A stretch of DNA of 64,000 nucleotides from Romboutsia faecis (GCF_014323405.1 NZ_JACRWE010000002.1:310001-374000), one strand, 5' to 3'; positions 51,686-60,538 are shown, numbered from the stretch's first letter. Notes: a model not told the origin generated them from the letters alone. Program-made: numbers and translations.

Positions 51686-52021
51686 ATGAGCGTATATGAG
51701 AGTGCTACAAGTTTAGCTAGTGAAATAAAAAAGAGCAAAGAATACAAAGCTTTTCAAAAAAGTATGCAAGAGTTAAGAGCTGATGAAAAAAGTGAGAATT
51801 TATTAAAAGATTATAAAATGAGTCAAATGGGATTGCAAAGTTATAGAATTCAAAATAAAGGTATAGATAAAAAGACAATGAAAAGAATAGAGTCTTTAGA
51901 AAATAAAATTAAAAATAATAAGAAGGTGTATAATTATTTAAAAAATGAGGAAAAACTTATTAAAATGATGAATAATATAAATATTATACTATCAGATGCA
52001 GTAGAAAATGATTATAAGTAA
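51686..52021 (+). CDS. YlbF/YmcA family protein
   Basis: 111 aa, all-helical, starting MSVYESATSLASEIKKSKEY, the hallmark of the YlbF/DUF964 family. In Bacillus, YlbF, YmcA and YaaT form a complex that modulates RNase Y and thereby sporulation and competence. Here only one member is visible. CTAGGAGG precedes the ATG. Co-directional with the DUF503 gene 21 bases downstream. Confidence 0.85.
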   Translation: MSVYESATSLASEIKKSKEYKAFQKSMQELRADEKSENLLKDYKMSQMGLQSYRIQNKGIDKKTMKRIESLENKIKNNKKVYNYLKNEEKLIKMMNNINIILSDAVENDYK

Positions 52022-52042
52022 ACAAAAAACAGGAGAAATTTT

Positions 52043-52330
52043 ATGAAAATACTAATTATGAGAATTGATCTTAGAGCTAATTGGGTACATTCATTAAAAG
52101 AAAAAAGAATGGTTGTAAAAAGTATAGTAAAAAAGCTTCAAAATACATTTAATATATCTGTAATTGAAGTAGACAATCAAGATTTACATCATAGGATAAC
52201 TATAGGGATATCTAAGATTGATTTAAATAACAGTCAGTGTAATTCTTCTATGGAATCGATAATTAGTTTTATAGAAGGGAATACTGATGCAGAGATTATA
52301 GGAATTGAAGATGAAATAATGAATTATTAA
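52043..52330 (+). CDS. DUF503 family protein (YlxP-like)
   Basis: 95 aa. MKILIMRIDLRANWVHSLKEKRMVVKSIVKKL (in parts) is the DUF503/YlxP opening, followed by ISVIEVDNQDLHHRITIGIS. A small alpha/beta fold of unknown function, usually found near rbfA or ribosome genes in Bacillus. CAGGAG precedes the ATG. Ends in a terminator. Confidence 0.88.
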   Translation: MKILIMRIDLRANWVHSLKEKRMVVKSIVKKLQNTFNISVIEVDNQDLHHRITIGISKIDLNNSQCNSSMESIISFIEGNTDAEIIGIEDEIMNY

Positions 52331-52332
52331 TT

Positions 52333-52381
52333 TAAAATCCGTGTATATGAGAAAAATTTTCTCAATATATACGGGTTTTTT
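52333..52381 (+). terminator. Terminator after the DUF503 gene
   Basis: AAAATCCGTGTATATGAG pairs with CTCAATATATACGGGTTTT with one bulge and a G-T pair, followed by TTTTTTG. Confidence 0.8.
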
Positions 52382-52432
52382 GATTTATTTTAGTAAAAAA
52401 TAATTATACAAAAATATATAGGAGGTTATATT

Positions 52433-52660
52433 GTGGATTATAATGTAAAAAATAAAAATGCAAGAATAGCTTTAAAACAAGTTAAATTTGAAATTGCAGC
52501 AGATTATGGAATGAATCATGAGGATGTATTTGACATAATAGAAAATGCAAAGTCTAATGGAGTACTAAGCAATTATTTTATTAATTTAGAAAATAAAAGA
52601 GACTTAGAAAGAAATATATGCAATAATTTAAATCAAACCATTACAACACATTTAGAATAA
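52433..52660 (+). CDS. Alpha/beta-type SASP-like spore protein (divergent)
   Basis: 75 aa from a GTG start with GGAGG 7 bases upstream. Residues 8-30 (KNARIALKQVKFEIAADYGM) resemble the first conserved region of alpha/beta small acid-soluble spore proteins, including FEIA, which matches the germination protease (GPR) cleavage consensus. The second conserved SASP region (typically NGSVGGEMVKK) is not recognisable; NGVLSNYFINLENKRD takes its place. Normal SASPs coat spore DNA. I recall a SASP-like gene in this position, before dacF, in C. difficile, where it has a minor or regulatory role. Confidence 0.7.
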   Translation: MDYNVKNKNARIALKQVKFEIAADYGMNHEDVFDIIENAKSNGVLSNYFINLENKRDLERNICNNLNQTITTHLE

Positions 52661-52713
52661 AAAAAGATAAAGGTGAAAGACTAATCTTAAATATTAATTT
52701 AGAGGTGACATAA

Positions 52714-53865
52714 ATGAAAAAACTATCCAGCATTATATTAGCTATAATTCTTATAATTACACCAGCTAATTTAGCGTTTGCTAATAATGATAATAGTAAT
52801 ATAAATATATCATCTAAATCGGCTATTTTAATGGATGTAGGTAGTGGACAAGTGCTTTATGAAAAAGATGCTCATGAAAAATTACCGCCAGCAAGTGTAA
52901 CAAAAGTAATGACAATGTTATTAATATGTGAGGCTTTAGATAGCGGTAAGATTAAGATTGACGATCAAGTTCAAGTAAGTGAAATTGCTTCTAGTATGGG
53001 AGGAAGTCAAATATTTTTAGAACCTGGTGAAAGTCAAACTGTAGATACCTTATTAAAGGGGATTGCGGTAGCATCAGCAAATGATGCTTGTGTTGCTATG
53101 GCAGAATACATAGCAGGTAGCGTAGAATCTTTTGTAGATATGATGAATGCTAAAGCGAAAGAATTAAATATGAAAGATACTCATTTTGCAAATACTAATG
53201 GATTACCAGTAGATAACCACTATACTTCAGCATATGATATAGCTACAATGTCTAGAGAATTATTAAAGCACGATGTTATAAACAAGTACTTAACTACTTG
53301 GATGGATTCAGTAGTTGTAGGTAAAAAACAAACTTCTATAGGTCTTGCTAATACTAATAAATTAATTAAACATTTTCAAGGTGCTACAGGAGTTAAGACA
53401 GGATTTACTCAACAAGCAAAATATTGTTTATCAGCATCAGCTAAGAGAGGAGATACACACTTAGTAGCTGCAACACTTGGTGCAGAAACATCTCCAGAAA
53501 GATTTAAAGATGCATCATCTCTTTTAAATTATGGATTTGCAAACTATGAAAGTGTAAAACTTTGTTCTAGAGATGATAAGATATCTACTTTAACTATGGA
53601 AAAAGCTGAAAGCGATAAAGTAAGTTTAGTAGCAAAAGAAGATTTAACTGTACTCATTAAGAAAGGTGATTCAAAAGAATTTACTAAAAAGATAAAAGTG
53701 TATGGAGAGCCTAAATTACCAATAAGTAAGGGCACTACGCTAGGTATAGTAGAAGTATATAAAGGTAAAGATTTAGTAGGTAAGGTAGAGCTAGTAAATA
53801 ATAAAGATGTAAATAAAGCAAGTTATTTAAAAATGTTACAAAGAGTTATAGACAATATGTTATAA
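52714..53865 (+). CDS. dacF: D-alanyl-D-alanine carboxypeptidase (DacF-like, PBP5 family)
   Basis: 383 aa. Signal peptide MKKLSSIILAIILIITPANL with cleavage after AFA (residue 23). Serine carboxypeptidase motifs: SxxK at Ser61-Lys64 (PASVTKVM), SxN in VASANDACVAM, KTG in GVKTGFTQQAKY. C-terminal beta-rich PBP5-C domain (about 285-380) without an obvious long amphipathic anchor. It trims the terminal D-Ala of peptidoglycan stem peptides; DacF-type enzymes act on spore cortex. The SASP-like gene just upstream supports a sporulation role. GAGGTGA precedes the ATG. Confidence 0.9.
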   Translation: MKKLSSIILAIILIITPANLAFANNDNSNINISSKSAILMDVGSGQVLYEKDAHEKLPPASVTKVMTMLLICEALDSGKIKIDDQVQVSEIASSMGGSQIFLEPGESQTVDTLLKGIAVASANDACVAMAEYIAGSVESFVDMMNAKAKELNMKDTHFANTNGLPVDNHYTSAYDIATMSRELLKHDVINKYLTTWMDSVVVGKKQTSIGLANTNKLIKHFQGATGVKTGFTQQAKYCLSASAKRGDTHLVAATLGAETSPERFKDASSLLNYGFANYESVKLCSRDDKISTLTMEKAESDKVSLVAKEDLTVLIKKGDSKEFTKKIKVYGEPKLPISKGTTLGIVEVYKGKDLVGKVELVNNKDVNKASYLKMLQRVIDNML

Positions 53866-53879
53866 AAGAATACCACTAA

Positions 53880-53923
53880 AAAATAGGTGAAGCTTAGTAA
53901 TTCTGAGCTTCACCTATTTTATG
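53880..53923 (+). terminator. Terminator after dacF
   Basis: AAAATAGGTGAAGCTTAG (53880-53897) pairs with a matching arm ending TATTTTA (to 53921), with a G-T pair near the loop. Confidence 0.8.
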
Positions 53924-53966
53924 TGCTTAAGACCTCAATATTGAAATTTAGTAAGAAATAATAATA

Positions 53967-54008
53967 TATACATAATAAATATAATAAAGCATATATTTAT
54001 TATGTATA
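53967..54008. repeat. AT-rich perfect 17-bp inverted repeat upstream of the symporter gene
   Basis: TATACATAATAAATATA (53967-53983) is the perfect reverse complement of 53992-54008, with an 8-base loop. It lies about 55 bases upstream of the -35 of the symporter promoter, away from dacF's own terminator. A regulator site or a structural DNA element. Confidence 0.6.
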
Positions 54009-54064
54009 AAATATGAAAAAATACAAAAAAATGGTATGTTTGTAGAAAAAATAACAAAAAACTG

Positions 54065-54093
54065 TTGACTGTTCTATAAAAATTTATTAATAT
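54065..54093 (+). promoter_or_regulatory. Probable promoter of the DAACS symporter gene
   Basis: TTGACT (54065-54070), 17-base spacer, TAATAT (54088-54093). Just downstream is the small palindrome AGGGTTTTCCCT (54103-54114). Confidence 0.6.
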
Positions 54094-54168
54094 AGGTATG
54101 CAAGGGTTTTCCCTAAGAAAATAATTATAATAAGGAATAATATGTAATCATATTTGGGAGGAGCAATT

Positions 54169-55377
54169 ATGAAAAAGAAAATTGGATTAGTTCCAAAATT
54201 AATCATGGGTATCATAGCAGGTATACTTATTGGTCAATTTGCACCAGAGTTTTTAGTAAGAGTGCTAGTAACAGCAAGTAGTTTATTCTCAGCATTCTTA
54301 AAGTTCGTAATACCATTTATAATAATAGGATTTGTTACTGCAGGTATAGCCGACTTAGCTACAGGAGCAGGAAAACTATTGGGAGTAACAACAGGAATAG
54401 CGTATGGTTCGACAGTAACAGCTGGACTTATAGCTTTTACAGTAGCATCAGTAATATTCCCATCATTTATAGATCCAAGTGTTGCAGGTAATATAGGTGA
54501 TCCAGAAGCTGGAATGTTATCGGCAATATTTTCAATACCACTAAGCCCAATGGTAGATGTAACAGCTGCAATAGTATTTGCATTTACAATGGGATTAGGA
54601 ATATCAGCATTAAGAAATAATGGAAAAGGTGAAACTCTATTTAACTTATTCCAGGAATTCCAAGAAATAGTAACGAAAACGTTATCAACAGTAATAATAC
54701 CTTTATTACCAATATACATAGCAGGAACATTTGCAAATATAACTTATGCAGGACAAGTATGGAACATATTAGGTGTATTCTGGAGAGTTTACTTAATAGT
54801 TATACCATTACACATTATATTCATATCATTACAATTTATAACAGCTGGAGCTATATCTAAGAAAAATCCATTTGTAATGTTAAAGAACCAAATACCAGGT
54901 TACTTAACAGCAGTAGGAACTCAATCTTCTGCAGCTACTATACCTGTAAACGTTTCCTGTGCAGAAAAGAATGGTGTAAGTAAGAATATAAGAGAATTCT
55001 GTGTGCCTCTATGTGCAACTATACATTTATCAGGTAGTATAATATCAGTTACATCATTTGCAGTAGCAGTACTTATGATGAATGGTATGGATTATGGTTT
55101 AACAACTATGTTACCATTTATATTAATGTTAGGTATAGCAATGGTTGCAGCGCCGGGAGCACCAGGTGGAGCTATAATGAGTGCACTTCCATTCTTACCA
55201 ATGATAGGTATACCATCTGATGGTGGATTAGCAAGTTTAATGATAGCTTTATACTTAACTCAAGATAGTTTTGGAACGGCTGCAAACGTTTCTGGAGATA
55301 ATGCAATAGCTGTAATAGTTGACCATTTAAATAATAAATGGAGCAAGAATGACAAATCAAAAAAACAGCATAATTAA
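54169..55377 (+). CDS. Dicarboxylate/amino acid:cation symporter (DAACS family)
   Basis: 402 aa from ATG 54169; GGGAGGAG precedes it (an in-frame TTG at 54154 is within that site). About eight membrane helices plus the two re-entrant loops of the GltP/SstT fold: AVGTQSSAATIPV (HP1 Ser-rich tip) and APGAPGGAIMSALPFLP (HP2), with TM8 motif DSFGTAANVSGDNAIAV. Carries glutamate, aspartate, C4-dicarboxylates or Ser/Thr with Na+ or H+; substrate not predictable by eye. Single gene with a terminator. Confidence 0.88.
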   Translation: MKKKIGLVPKLIMGIIAGILIGQFAPEFLVRVLVTASSLFSAFLKFVIPFIIIGFVTAGIADLATGAGKLLGVTTGIAYGSTVTAGLIAFTVASVIFPSFIDPSVAGNIGDPEAGMLSAIFSIPLSPMVDVTAAIVFAFTMGLGISALRNNGKGETLFNLFQEFQEIVTKTLSTVIIPLLPIYIAGTFANITYAGQVWNILGVFWRVYLIVIPLHIIFISLQFITAGAISKKNPFVMLKNQIPGYLTAVGTQSSAATIPVNVSCAEKNGVSKNIREFCVPLCATIHLSGSIISVTSFAVAVLMMNGMDYGLTTMLPFILMLGIAMVAAPGAPGGAIMSALPFLPMIGIPSDGGLASLMIALYLTQDSFGTAANVSGDNAIAVIVDHLNNKWSKNDKSKKQHN

Positions 55378-55404
55378 GTAATCAGTAGTTAGGAGATTTA
55401 AAAG

Positions 55405-55449
55405 AAGGCCTTTTTGAGATAATTATATTATCTTGAAAGGGTCTTTTCG
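55405..55449 (+). terminator. Terminator after the symporter gene
   Basis: The arm GGCCTTTTTGAGATAAT pairs with ATTATCTTGAAAGGGTC (several G-T pairs) across a 3-base loop, followed by TTTTCG. Confidence 0.6.
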
Positions 55450-55514
55450 TTTTAAAATTATTAAATTAGAAGAATATAGGATTCATATTTATAGAATCGA
55501 TTTATATAAATATT

Positions 55515-55542
55515 TTGATTATAATTTTATACATGGTATAAT
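55515..55542 (+). promoter_or_regulatory. Probable promoter of the M50 protease-scpAB operon
   Basis: TTGATT (55515-55520), 16-base spacer, and TATAAT (55537-55542) with an upstream TG (extended -10 TGGTATAAT from 55534). Confidence 0.6.
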
Positions 55543-55578
55543 AGTATTATTGAAAAAGTAAAATAGGAGAGATAAGTT

Positions 55579-56169
55579 ATGAATTTTTTAAGTAATATAT
55601 TAGTATACTTAGTAGCTATAGCAATAGCACTATCGGTACATGAGTTTGGTCATGCTCTTGCAGCTTATTTATTAGGCGATAATACGGCTAAAGCGTATGG
55701 AAGATTAACATTAAATCCAGCTAAGCATGTTGATCCAATTGGTTTACTAACATTATTAATATTCCATATAGGATGGGCTAAACCAGTTCCGGTTAATCCT
55801 AATAACTTTAAAAGTTATAAGTGGGGAAATGTAATAGTATCTCTAGCCGGAGCAGTAGGAAATATCATAGCAGCTATAATTGCTGTAATAGTTATGAAGA
55901 ATTCACATATGTATGCTATATATGCGATAGCTTCTACAACTGCATCTTTAAATATAGCATTTGCTGCATTTAACTTATTACCTATACCACCACTTGATGG
56001 ATGGGGAGTTGTATCAGCGTTTATACCTTTAAAATGGAGTGAATTTGTTTATAAATATGAAAGCTATGGACAATTAATATTATTACTTGCAATATTTACA
56101 GGTGCTTACAGTATAATTGTTAATCCAATACGTAGTGTATTATTGAGTATTGTAGGAATATTTTTATAA
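55579..56169 (+). CDS. Site-2 protease family (M50) membrane metalloprotease
   Basis: 196 aa, about six hydrophobic segments. Zinc motif HEFGHA (His21-Glu22, His25) within the first helix region and the partner Asp motif IPPLDGW later. A minimal S2P-like form without PDZ or CBS domains (YwhC type). S2P enzymes cleave membrane-spanning substrates, but this short subgroup has no known target. Lies 26 bases ahead of scpA; this neighbour pair is common in clostridia. Confidence 0.9.
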   Translation: MNFLSNILVYLVAIAIALSVHEFGHALAAYLLGDNTAKAYGRLTLNPAKHVDPIGLLTLLIFHIGWAKPVPVNPNNFKSYKWGNVIVSLAGAVGNIIAAIIAVIVMKNSHMYAIYAIASTTASLNIAFAAFNLLPIPPLDGWGVVSAFIPLKWSEFVYKYESYGQLILLLAIFTGAYSIIVNPIRSVLLSIVGIFL

Positions 56170-56195
56170 GTAATTAAGAGTTAAGAGGTAACTTG

Positions 56196-56918
56196 ATGAA
56201 ATATAATATACACTTGCAGGTCTATGATGGACCACTAGATTTACTTTATGATATGATATCAAAGCAAAAAATAGATATAAAAGATATATCTATAACAGAA
56301 ATAACTAAACAATACTTGAGTTATTTAGAAATGCTAGATAAAATGGACTTAGAAATAACTAGTGAATTTATAACAATGGCATCAAAACTTCTTCAAATAA
56401 AGTCTAGATATTTATTATATAAACAAAAAGATGATGAAGAAGAGGAAGATCCAAGATTAGAACTTATGGAAAAATTAGAAGAATACAAGAAATATAAGTT
56501 AGCAGCACAAGATTTAAAAAGTAATGTTACTGATTTAAGTGAGGTATTCTATAGAAAAAAAGAAGAAATAGTTATAGATGAAAAAATTGACTTAGAAGAT
56601 ATATCAATCGATGCTATAAAAATGATTCTTCCACATATCCTAAAGATAAAGACAACAGAGGAACCTGAGTATAAGGATGATAGGTTAAATAAAATCGTAA
56701 AAGGAAGAATAGTTTCAGTTGAAGAAAAAATGGTATATATAAGAGATATTATTAGAGAGAAAGAGTGTGTTCACTTTACTAATATTATAGAAGATTGTGA
56801 TAAAAATGAAGTAATAGCAACTTTCTTATCTATACTAGAACTAATTAAAGCAAAAGAAATAACAGTAGAACAAGATATATTCTTTGACGATATTTTAATT
56901 AAGAAAAGCTCGGAGTGA
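56196..56918 (+). CDS. scpA: Segregation and condensation protein A
   Basis: 240 aa from ATG 56196 (a TTG immediately before it is in frame). N-terminal VYDGPLDLLYDMI and DIKDISITEITKQYL are the ScpA kleisin signature; the C-terminal winged helix (about 170-240) contacts the SMC head. It bridges the SMC dimer with ScpB. The middle has acidic linker EEEEDPRLELMEKL. scpB starts 4 bases after the stop. Confidence 0.95.
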   Translation: MKYNIHLQVYDGPLDLLYDMISKQKIDIKDISITEITKQYLSYLEMLDKMDLEITSEFITMASKLLQIKSRYLLYKQKDDEEEEDPRLELMEKLEEYKKYKLAAQDLKSNVTDLSEVFYRKKEEIVIDEKIDLEDISIDAIKMILPHILKIKTTEEPEYKDDRLNKIVKGRIVSVEEKMVYIRDIIREKECVHFTNIIEDCDKNEVIATFLSILELIKAKEITVEQDIFFDDILIKKSSE

Positions 56919-56922
56919 TAAG

Positions 56923-57471
56923 ATGAAACGTGAGGAGATAAAGCATATTATAGAGGCAGTAATGTTTGCATATGGAGAGCCTATAAGCATAAAAGAGTTA
57001 AACTCTATAATAAATGATGAACTTTCACCAAAAGAAATTGAATATATGTTACATTCTTTAAAGGAAGAATATAAAGAAAGTAACAGAGGTATTCAAATAA
57101 TAAAACTAGAAAGTAAATATCAGATGTGTACAAATAAACAATATGCAGATTACATTAAGAAAGTCCTTGAGCCAAAGAGAAAGAAAACTTTAAGCCAGGC
57201 AACATTAGAAACATTAACTATTATAGCATATAAGCAACCTATAACAAAGGTTGAGATAGAAGATATAAGAGGCGTTAAGTGTGATAAAGTACTTCAAACT
57301 CTTTTAGAAAATGATCTTATAAGAGAAGCTGGAAGATTAAATAAAATAGGGAAACCTATAATATACAGAACTACAGATGAGTTTTTAAAATTATTAAATA
57401 TAGAGAGATTAGAAGATTTACCACCTATCGAGAATTATGAAACTATAGAAATACAACAAGATAGTGAATAA
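56923..57471 (+). CDS. scpB: Segregation and condensation protein B
   Basis: 182 aa. Two winged-helix domains: KREEIKHIIEAVMFAYGEPI at the start, and ATLETLTIIAYKQPITKVEIEDIRGV (in parts) with a second helix-turn-helix. ScpB dimers bind the ScpA kleisin. With smc elsewhere in the window, all three condensin parts are encoded here. A long perfect palindrome terminates the transcript. Confidence 0.95.
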   Translation: MKREEIKHIIEAVMFAYGEPISIKELNSIINDELSPKEIEYMLHSLKEEYKESNRGIQIIKLESKYQMCTNKQYADYIKKVLEPKRKKTLSQATLETLTIIAYKQPITKVEIEDIRGVKCDKVLQTLLENDLIREAGRLNKIGKPIIYRTTDEFLKLLNIERLEDLPPIENYETIEIQQDSE

Positions 57472-57474
57472 AAT

Positions 57475-57546
57475 AAAGCCATCTTAAAATAAAGATACAA
57501 AATATAATTATATTTTGTATCTTTATTTTAAGATAGGCCTTTTTTA
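57475..57546 (+). terminator. Terminator after scpB with perfect 54-bp palindrome core
   Basis: 57481-57507 is the exact reverse complement of 57508-57534 (27-bp arms, no loop). GCC and GGC outside it extend the stem past one bulged A, then AAA and TTTTTT close it. It is far longer than needed for termination. Confidence 0.85.
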
Positions 57547-57559
57547 TTGCAAGGATTTT

Positions 57560-58246
57560 ATGTTTAATAAAATTTCAATAAAAAGTATAGATAATTATTA
57601 TTTAGAAAATAATACTAACATGAAACATATTGAGATGTTTAATTTATATTTTTTTATAGCAATTACTATTTTAGTATTATTTATTATTTATAAATCAAGA
57701 CTTAATATTATAATTTCAATAGACATAGATAATAATACCAAGTTAATAAAGTTAAATATAAAATATTTATTTAATTTGCTGAATATAAAAATTCAACTTT
57801 ATCCACCAAAGAAAAGTATAGTAAAGAAAGAAGAAATAAAAAATAAAAAGGAAAAGGAGAAATCAGAAACAAGGAAGATAAAATTATTTTCATATGAGAT
57901 ATTAAGAATATACGCAGTTGCAAGCAATGTACAAGTAAAAGAATTATACTCTAATATAAGTTTTGGTAATAAAAATATTTATTTTACATGTTTTATATAT
58001 GTATTTATTAATACTATTTATGGTAATTTAAGTAATTTAATAAATGCAGAAAAAATTTACTTAAATGTTGAACCTAACTTTTTAGAAAATTATATTAATG
58101 GAAAAGTAAAAATACATATAAGTCCCAAGATAGAGGATTTATGGAAATTAGCTATAGCTTTTATACAAAATTATAGAAAAAACAAGGATGGTGATCGTAA
58201 TGAGAGCAACAGGGTCAATACAAAGCCTTATGGAGACAACGCTTGA
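57560..58246 (+). CDS. DUF2953 domain protein
   Basis: 228 aa from ATG 57560 (AAGGA 4 bases upstream); ATG 57620 is an alternative. A hydrophobic helix near residues 26-43 (FNLYFFIAITILVLFIIY), then a Lys/Glu-rich linker and a DUF2953-like C-terminal domain (YAVASNVQVKELYSNISFG). In Bacillus, DUF2953 protein YtfI is encoded next to ytfJ, as here, and forms a small sporulation-linked cluster. Function unknown. It overlaps the next gene by 47 bases when that starts at 58200, which is longer than usual. Confidence 0.75.
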   Translation: MFNKISIKSIDNYYLENNTNMKHIEMFNLYFFIAITILVLFIIYKSRLNIIISIDIDNNTKLIKLNIKYLFNLLNIKIQLYPPKKSIVKKEEIKNKKEKEKSETRKIKLFSYEILRIYAVASNVQVKELYSNISFGNKNIYFTCFIYVFINTIYGNLSNLINAEKIYLNVEPNFLENYINGKVKIHISPKIEDLWKLAIAFIQNYRKNKDGDRNESNRVNTKPYGDNA

Positions 58247-58637
58247 AACTATTAAAGGTTCTATAGATGCAAATACTATAATTGGAGATCCAATAAAAAC
58301 AGAAACGACAGTAGTAGTACCTATATCAAAAGTAACTATTGGATTTGGAATAGGTGGTGGAGAATACTCAAAGGGCTATGATAATAGAAATGGTATTGAA
58401 ATAGATAATGAAAAAAATGATACAAATTTTGCAGGAGGTAGTGCGGGAGCTATATCTGTACAACCAGTGGCATTTGTAGTAGTTGAAGATGGAGAAACTA
58501 GACTTATGAGTTTAGATGATAATCTTAATTTAGTAGATAATATACTTGCAATTACTCCAAGGGTTATAGAGAAAATACAAAAAATGAATAAAGAAAAATG
58601 TAATAAAAATAATAATCATAAAGATAAAAAGAAATAA
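58200..58637 (+). CDS. ytfJ: Sporulation protein YtfJ/GerW family
   Basis: 145 aa from ATG 58200 (in-frame ATG 58188 precedes it within the Shine-Dalgarno-like GGTGATC). SLMETTLETIKGSIDANTIIGDPI and VVPISKVTIGFGIGGGEYSKG match the GerW/YtfJ family, as does GGSAGAISVQPVAFVVV. In B. subtilis GerW is needed for L-alanine germination. The Lys/Asn-rich tail (last 18 residues) is unlike the bacillar protein. The gene overlaps the DUF2953 gene. Confidence 0.85.
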   Translation: MRATGSIQSLMETTLETIKGSIDANTIIGDPIKTETTVVVPISKVTIGFGIGGGEYSKGYDNRNGIEIDNEKNDTNFAGGSAGAISVQPVAFVVVEDGETRLMSLDDNLNLVDNILAITPRVIEKIQKMNKEKCNKNNNHKDKKK

Positions 58638-58789
58638 TATGACTATATTTAGTTATTTGAATTATTAAATATTTAAGAATGAAATATTTTTAATATGAAA
58701 ATTACTTTTTATGGAGTATAATAAAAAGGTATTAGAAAAATGATAGTAATATAAGCTGAATATATAGAATTTGACTTTGGGGTGAGGAT

Positions 58790-59242
58790 ATGCATGAAAA
58801 AAACTTAGCGCAACTACTTATGTATGATATTGAATTATTTAATAATCTTATAAAGAATATTAATAGAGAAAGAGCTATTATAAATAAGATTCTTACAGAG
58901 AGGCAATTTTTTGTTTTGCTAAAAATATATAATTGCAAGAAGATGGAGCTTAAGAATTTAAGTAAAGAGCTTAATGTATCTACATCTAGTTTATGTATAT
59001 TACTTAATAAATTAGTTGACCAAAACTATGTTTATAGAGAAGAAGATAGCAGAGATAGAAGAAATACTTTCTATGGGATAACAGAAATTGGCGAAGAAAT
59101 AATTAATAATGAAATGAAGCAGATATCTTCTATTTTAGAATCTAAATTTATGATGCTAAGTACAGATGAAAGAAAAATTATGATTGAATCTTTACAAAAC
59201 ATTAAAAGAATAGCAAAGAAGTTTGTAACTATAGATAAGTAA
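58790..59242 (+). CDS. MarR family transcriptional regulator
   Basis: 150 aa; GGGGTGA precedes the ATG. The central winged helix includes MELKNLSKELNVSTSSLCILLNKLVDQNYVYREEDSRDRRNTFYGIT (in parts), with the wing DSRDRRN typical of MarR. A dimer that responds to small ligands; no effector or target can be read from the sequence. The neighbouring LacI gene is separated by a terminator, so it is a solitary regulator. Confidence 0.88.
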   Translation: MHEKNLAQLLMYDIELFNNLIKNINRERAIINKILTERQFFVLLKIYNCKKMELKNLSKELNVSTSSLCILLNKLVDQNYVYREEDSRDRRNTFYGITEIGEEIINNEMKQISSILESKFMMLSTDERKIMIESLQNIKRIAKKFVTIDK

Positions 59243-59251
59243 ATAAAAATA

Positions 59252-59301
59252 TAAAGGATTATGCTAATGTAATTAAACATTATTAGCATAATCTTTTTTA
59301 T
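59252..59301 (+). terminator. Terminator after the marR gene
   Basis: The arm AAAGGATTATGCTAATG pairs with the arm around TTAGCATAATCTTTTTT, with a loop of about 10 bases. Confidence 0.8.
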
Positions 59302-59477
59302 TTTAAGGATTATTTATAAATTTAGTAAAATAACTAGTAAAAAAGGTAAAACAGGTAATCGTTATTGTAAAGGAAAATTCTATATGTTACTATGAAATTA
59401 ACTATAAAATTCTAATTTTTACTAAAGATGATTAAGTTATTAATATGATCTAATTTATTTGAAAAGGAGGGAATCTA

Positions 59478-60512
59478 GTGGCTACTCTAAAGGAAATTGC
59501 TAATGCTGTAGGTGTATCAGTAGGTACTGTGTCTAGAGTTTTAAATAATGATAGCACTATAAGTGTTGGAGATGATACTAAGATAAAAATATTTGAAGTT
59601 GCAGAAGAAATGCAATATAAAACATTAAAACAAAGGAAAACTAATAGCAAAACTAAAACAAATAAACTAAGGGTTGGAATAGTTGAAATGTATAATTATA
59701 GTGAACAATTACAAGATCCTTATTACTTATTACTTAGAAGTGCGGTAGAAAGAGAATGCTTTGATAATGAAATTGAGGTAGTAAACTTATATAAAACTGA
59801 AGATGAATATAAATATATAGGAAATGAAATCTTAAGTGGAATAATTGCAATAGGAAAATTTACTCAAAATGAAGTATCTATGTTAAATGAAGTTTGTGAT
59901 GATATAGTATTTTTAGATTCATCTCCAAATGAACAAAAATATGATTCTGTTAAAGTAAATTTTAAATTAGGTACATATAAAGCTTTAGACCATTTAATTA
60001 AGCTTGGTCATATGGAAATTGGGTATATTGGGAGTACAAAAACTCCAGATGATTATAGAGAAAAAACACAAGACAATAGATTGAAATTTTTCACAGAGTA
60101 TATGAGATCAAAATCGTTATATAAGAAAGAATATATTTTAGATACTAAAGAAATGACCGCTATAAATGGTTATGAAATCACGAAAAAATTTATAAAAGAT
60201 AATAAAAATATGCCAACTGCATTTTTTGTAGGTACAGACACTATTGCAACTGGAGTACTTAAAGCTTTATATGAAAATAACATAAATGTTCCCGAAGATG
60301 TCAGTATAGTAGGTTTTAATGATTTAATTGCATCTCAACATACTATACCACCTCTTACTACTGTAAGGGTACATATTGAGCATTTAGCTAGTGCTTCTGT
60401 CGATTTAATTATGGAAAGAATAAATAGGAACAGGAAATATAGTAAAAAAGTTATAATACCAAGTGAACTTGTAATAAGAGATAGTGCAAAAGAAGTAAAG
60501 TTGACTAAATAA
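59478..60512 (+). CDS. LacI family transcriptional regulator
   Basis: 344 aa from a GTG start with AAAGGAGGG upstream. N-terminal helix-turn-helix ATLKEIANAVGVSVGTVSRV (residues 2-21), hinge helix, then a periplasmic-binding-protein-like effector domain with GYIGSTKTPDDYR and VSIVGFNDLIASQHTIPPLTTV (in parts). Residues at DVSIVGFND are typical of the galactose/beta-galactoside branch (GalR/EbgR-like). Sugar ligand unknown. A lysophospholipase-like gene starts 26 bases downstream and may be its target. Confidence 0.88.
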   Translation: MATLKEIANAVGVSVGTVSRVLNNDSTISVGDDTKIKIFEVAEEMQYKTLKQRKTNSKTKTNKLRVGIVEMYNYSEQLQDPYYLLLRSAVERECFDNEIEVVNLYKTEDEYKYIGNEILSGIIAIGKFTQNEVSMLNEVCDDIVFLDSSPNEQKYDSVKVNFKLGTYKALDHLIKLGHMEIGYIGSTKTPDDYREKTQDNRLKFFTEYMRSKSLYKKEYILDTKEMTAINGYEITKKFIKDNKNMPTAFFVGTDTIATGVLKALYENNINVPEDVSIVGFNDLIASQHTIPPLTTVRVHIEHLASASVDLIMERINRNRKYSKKVIIPSELVIRDSAKEVKLTK

Positions 60513-60538
60513 AGTCTTTTTATAAGATGAGGTACAAA

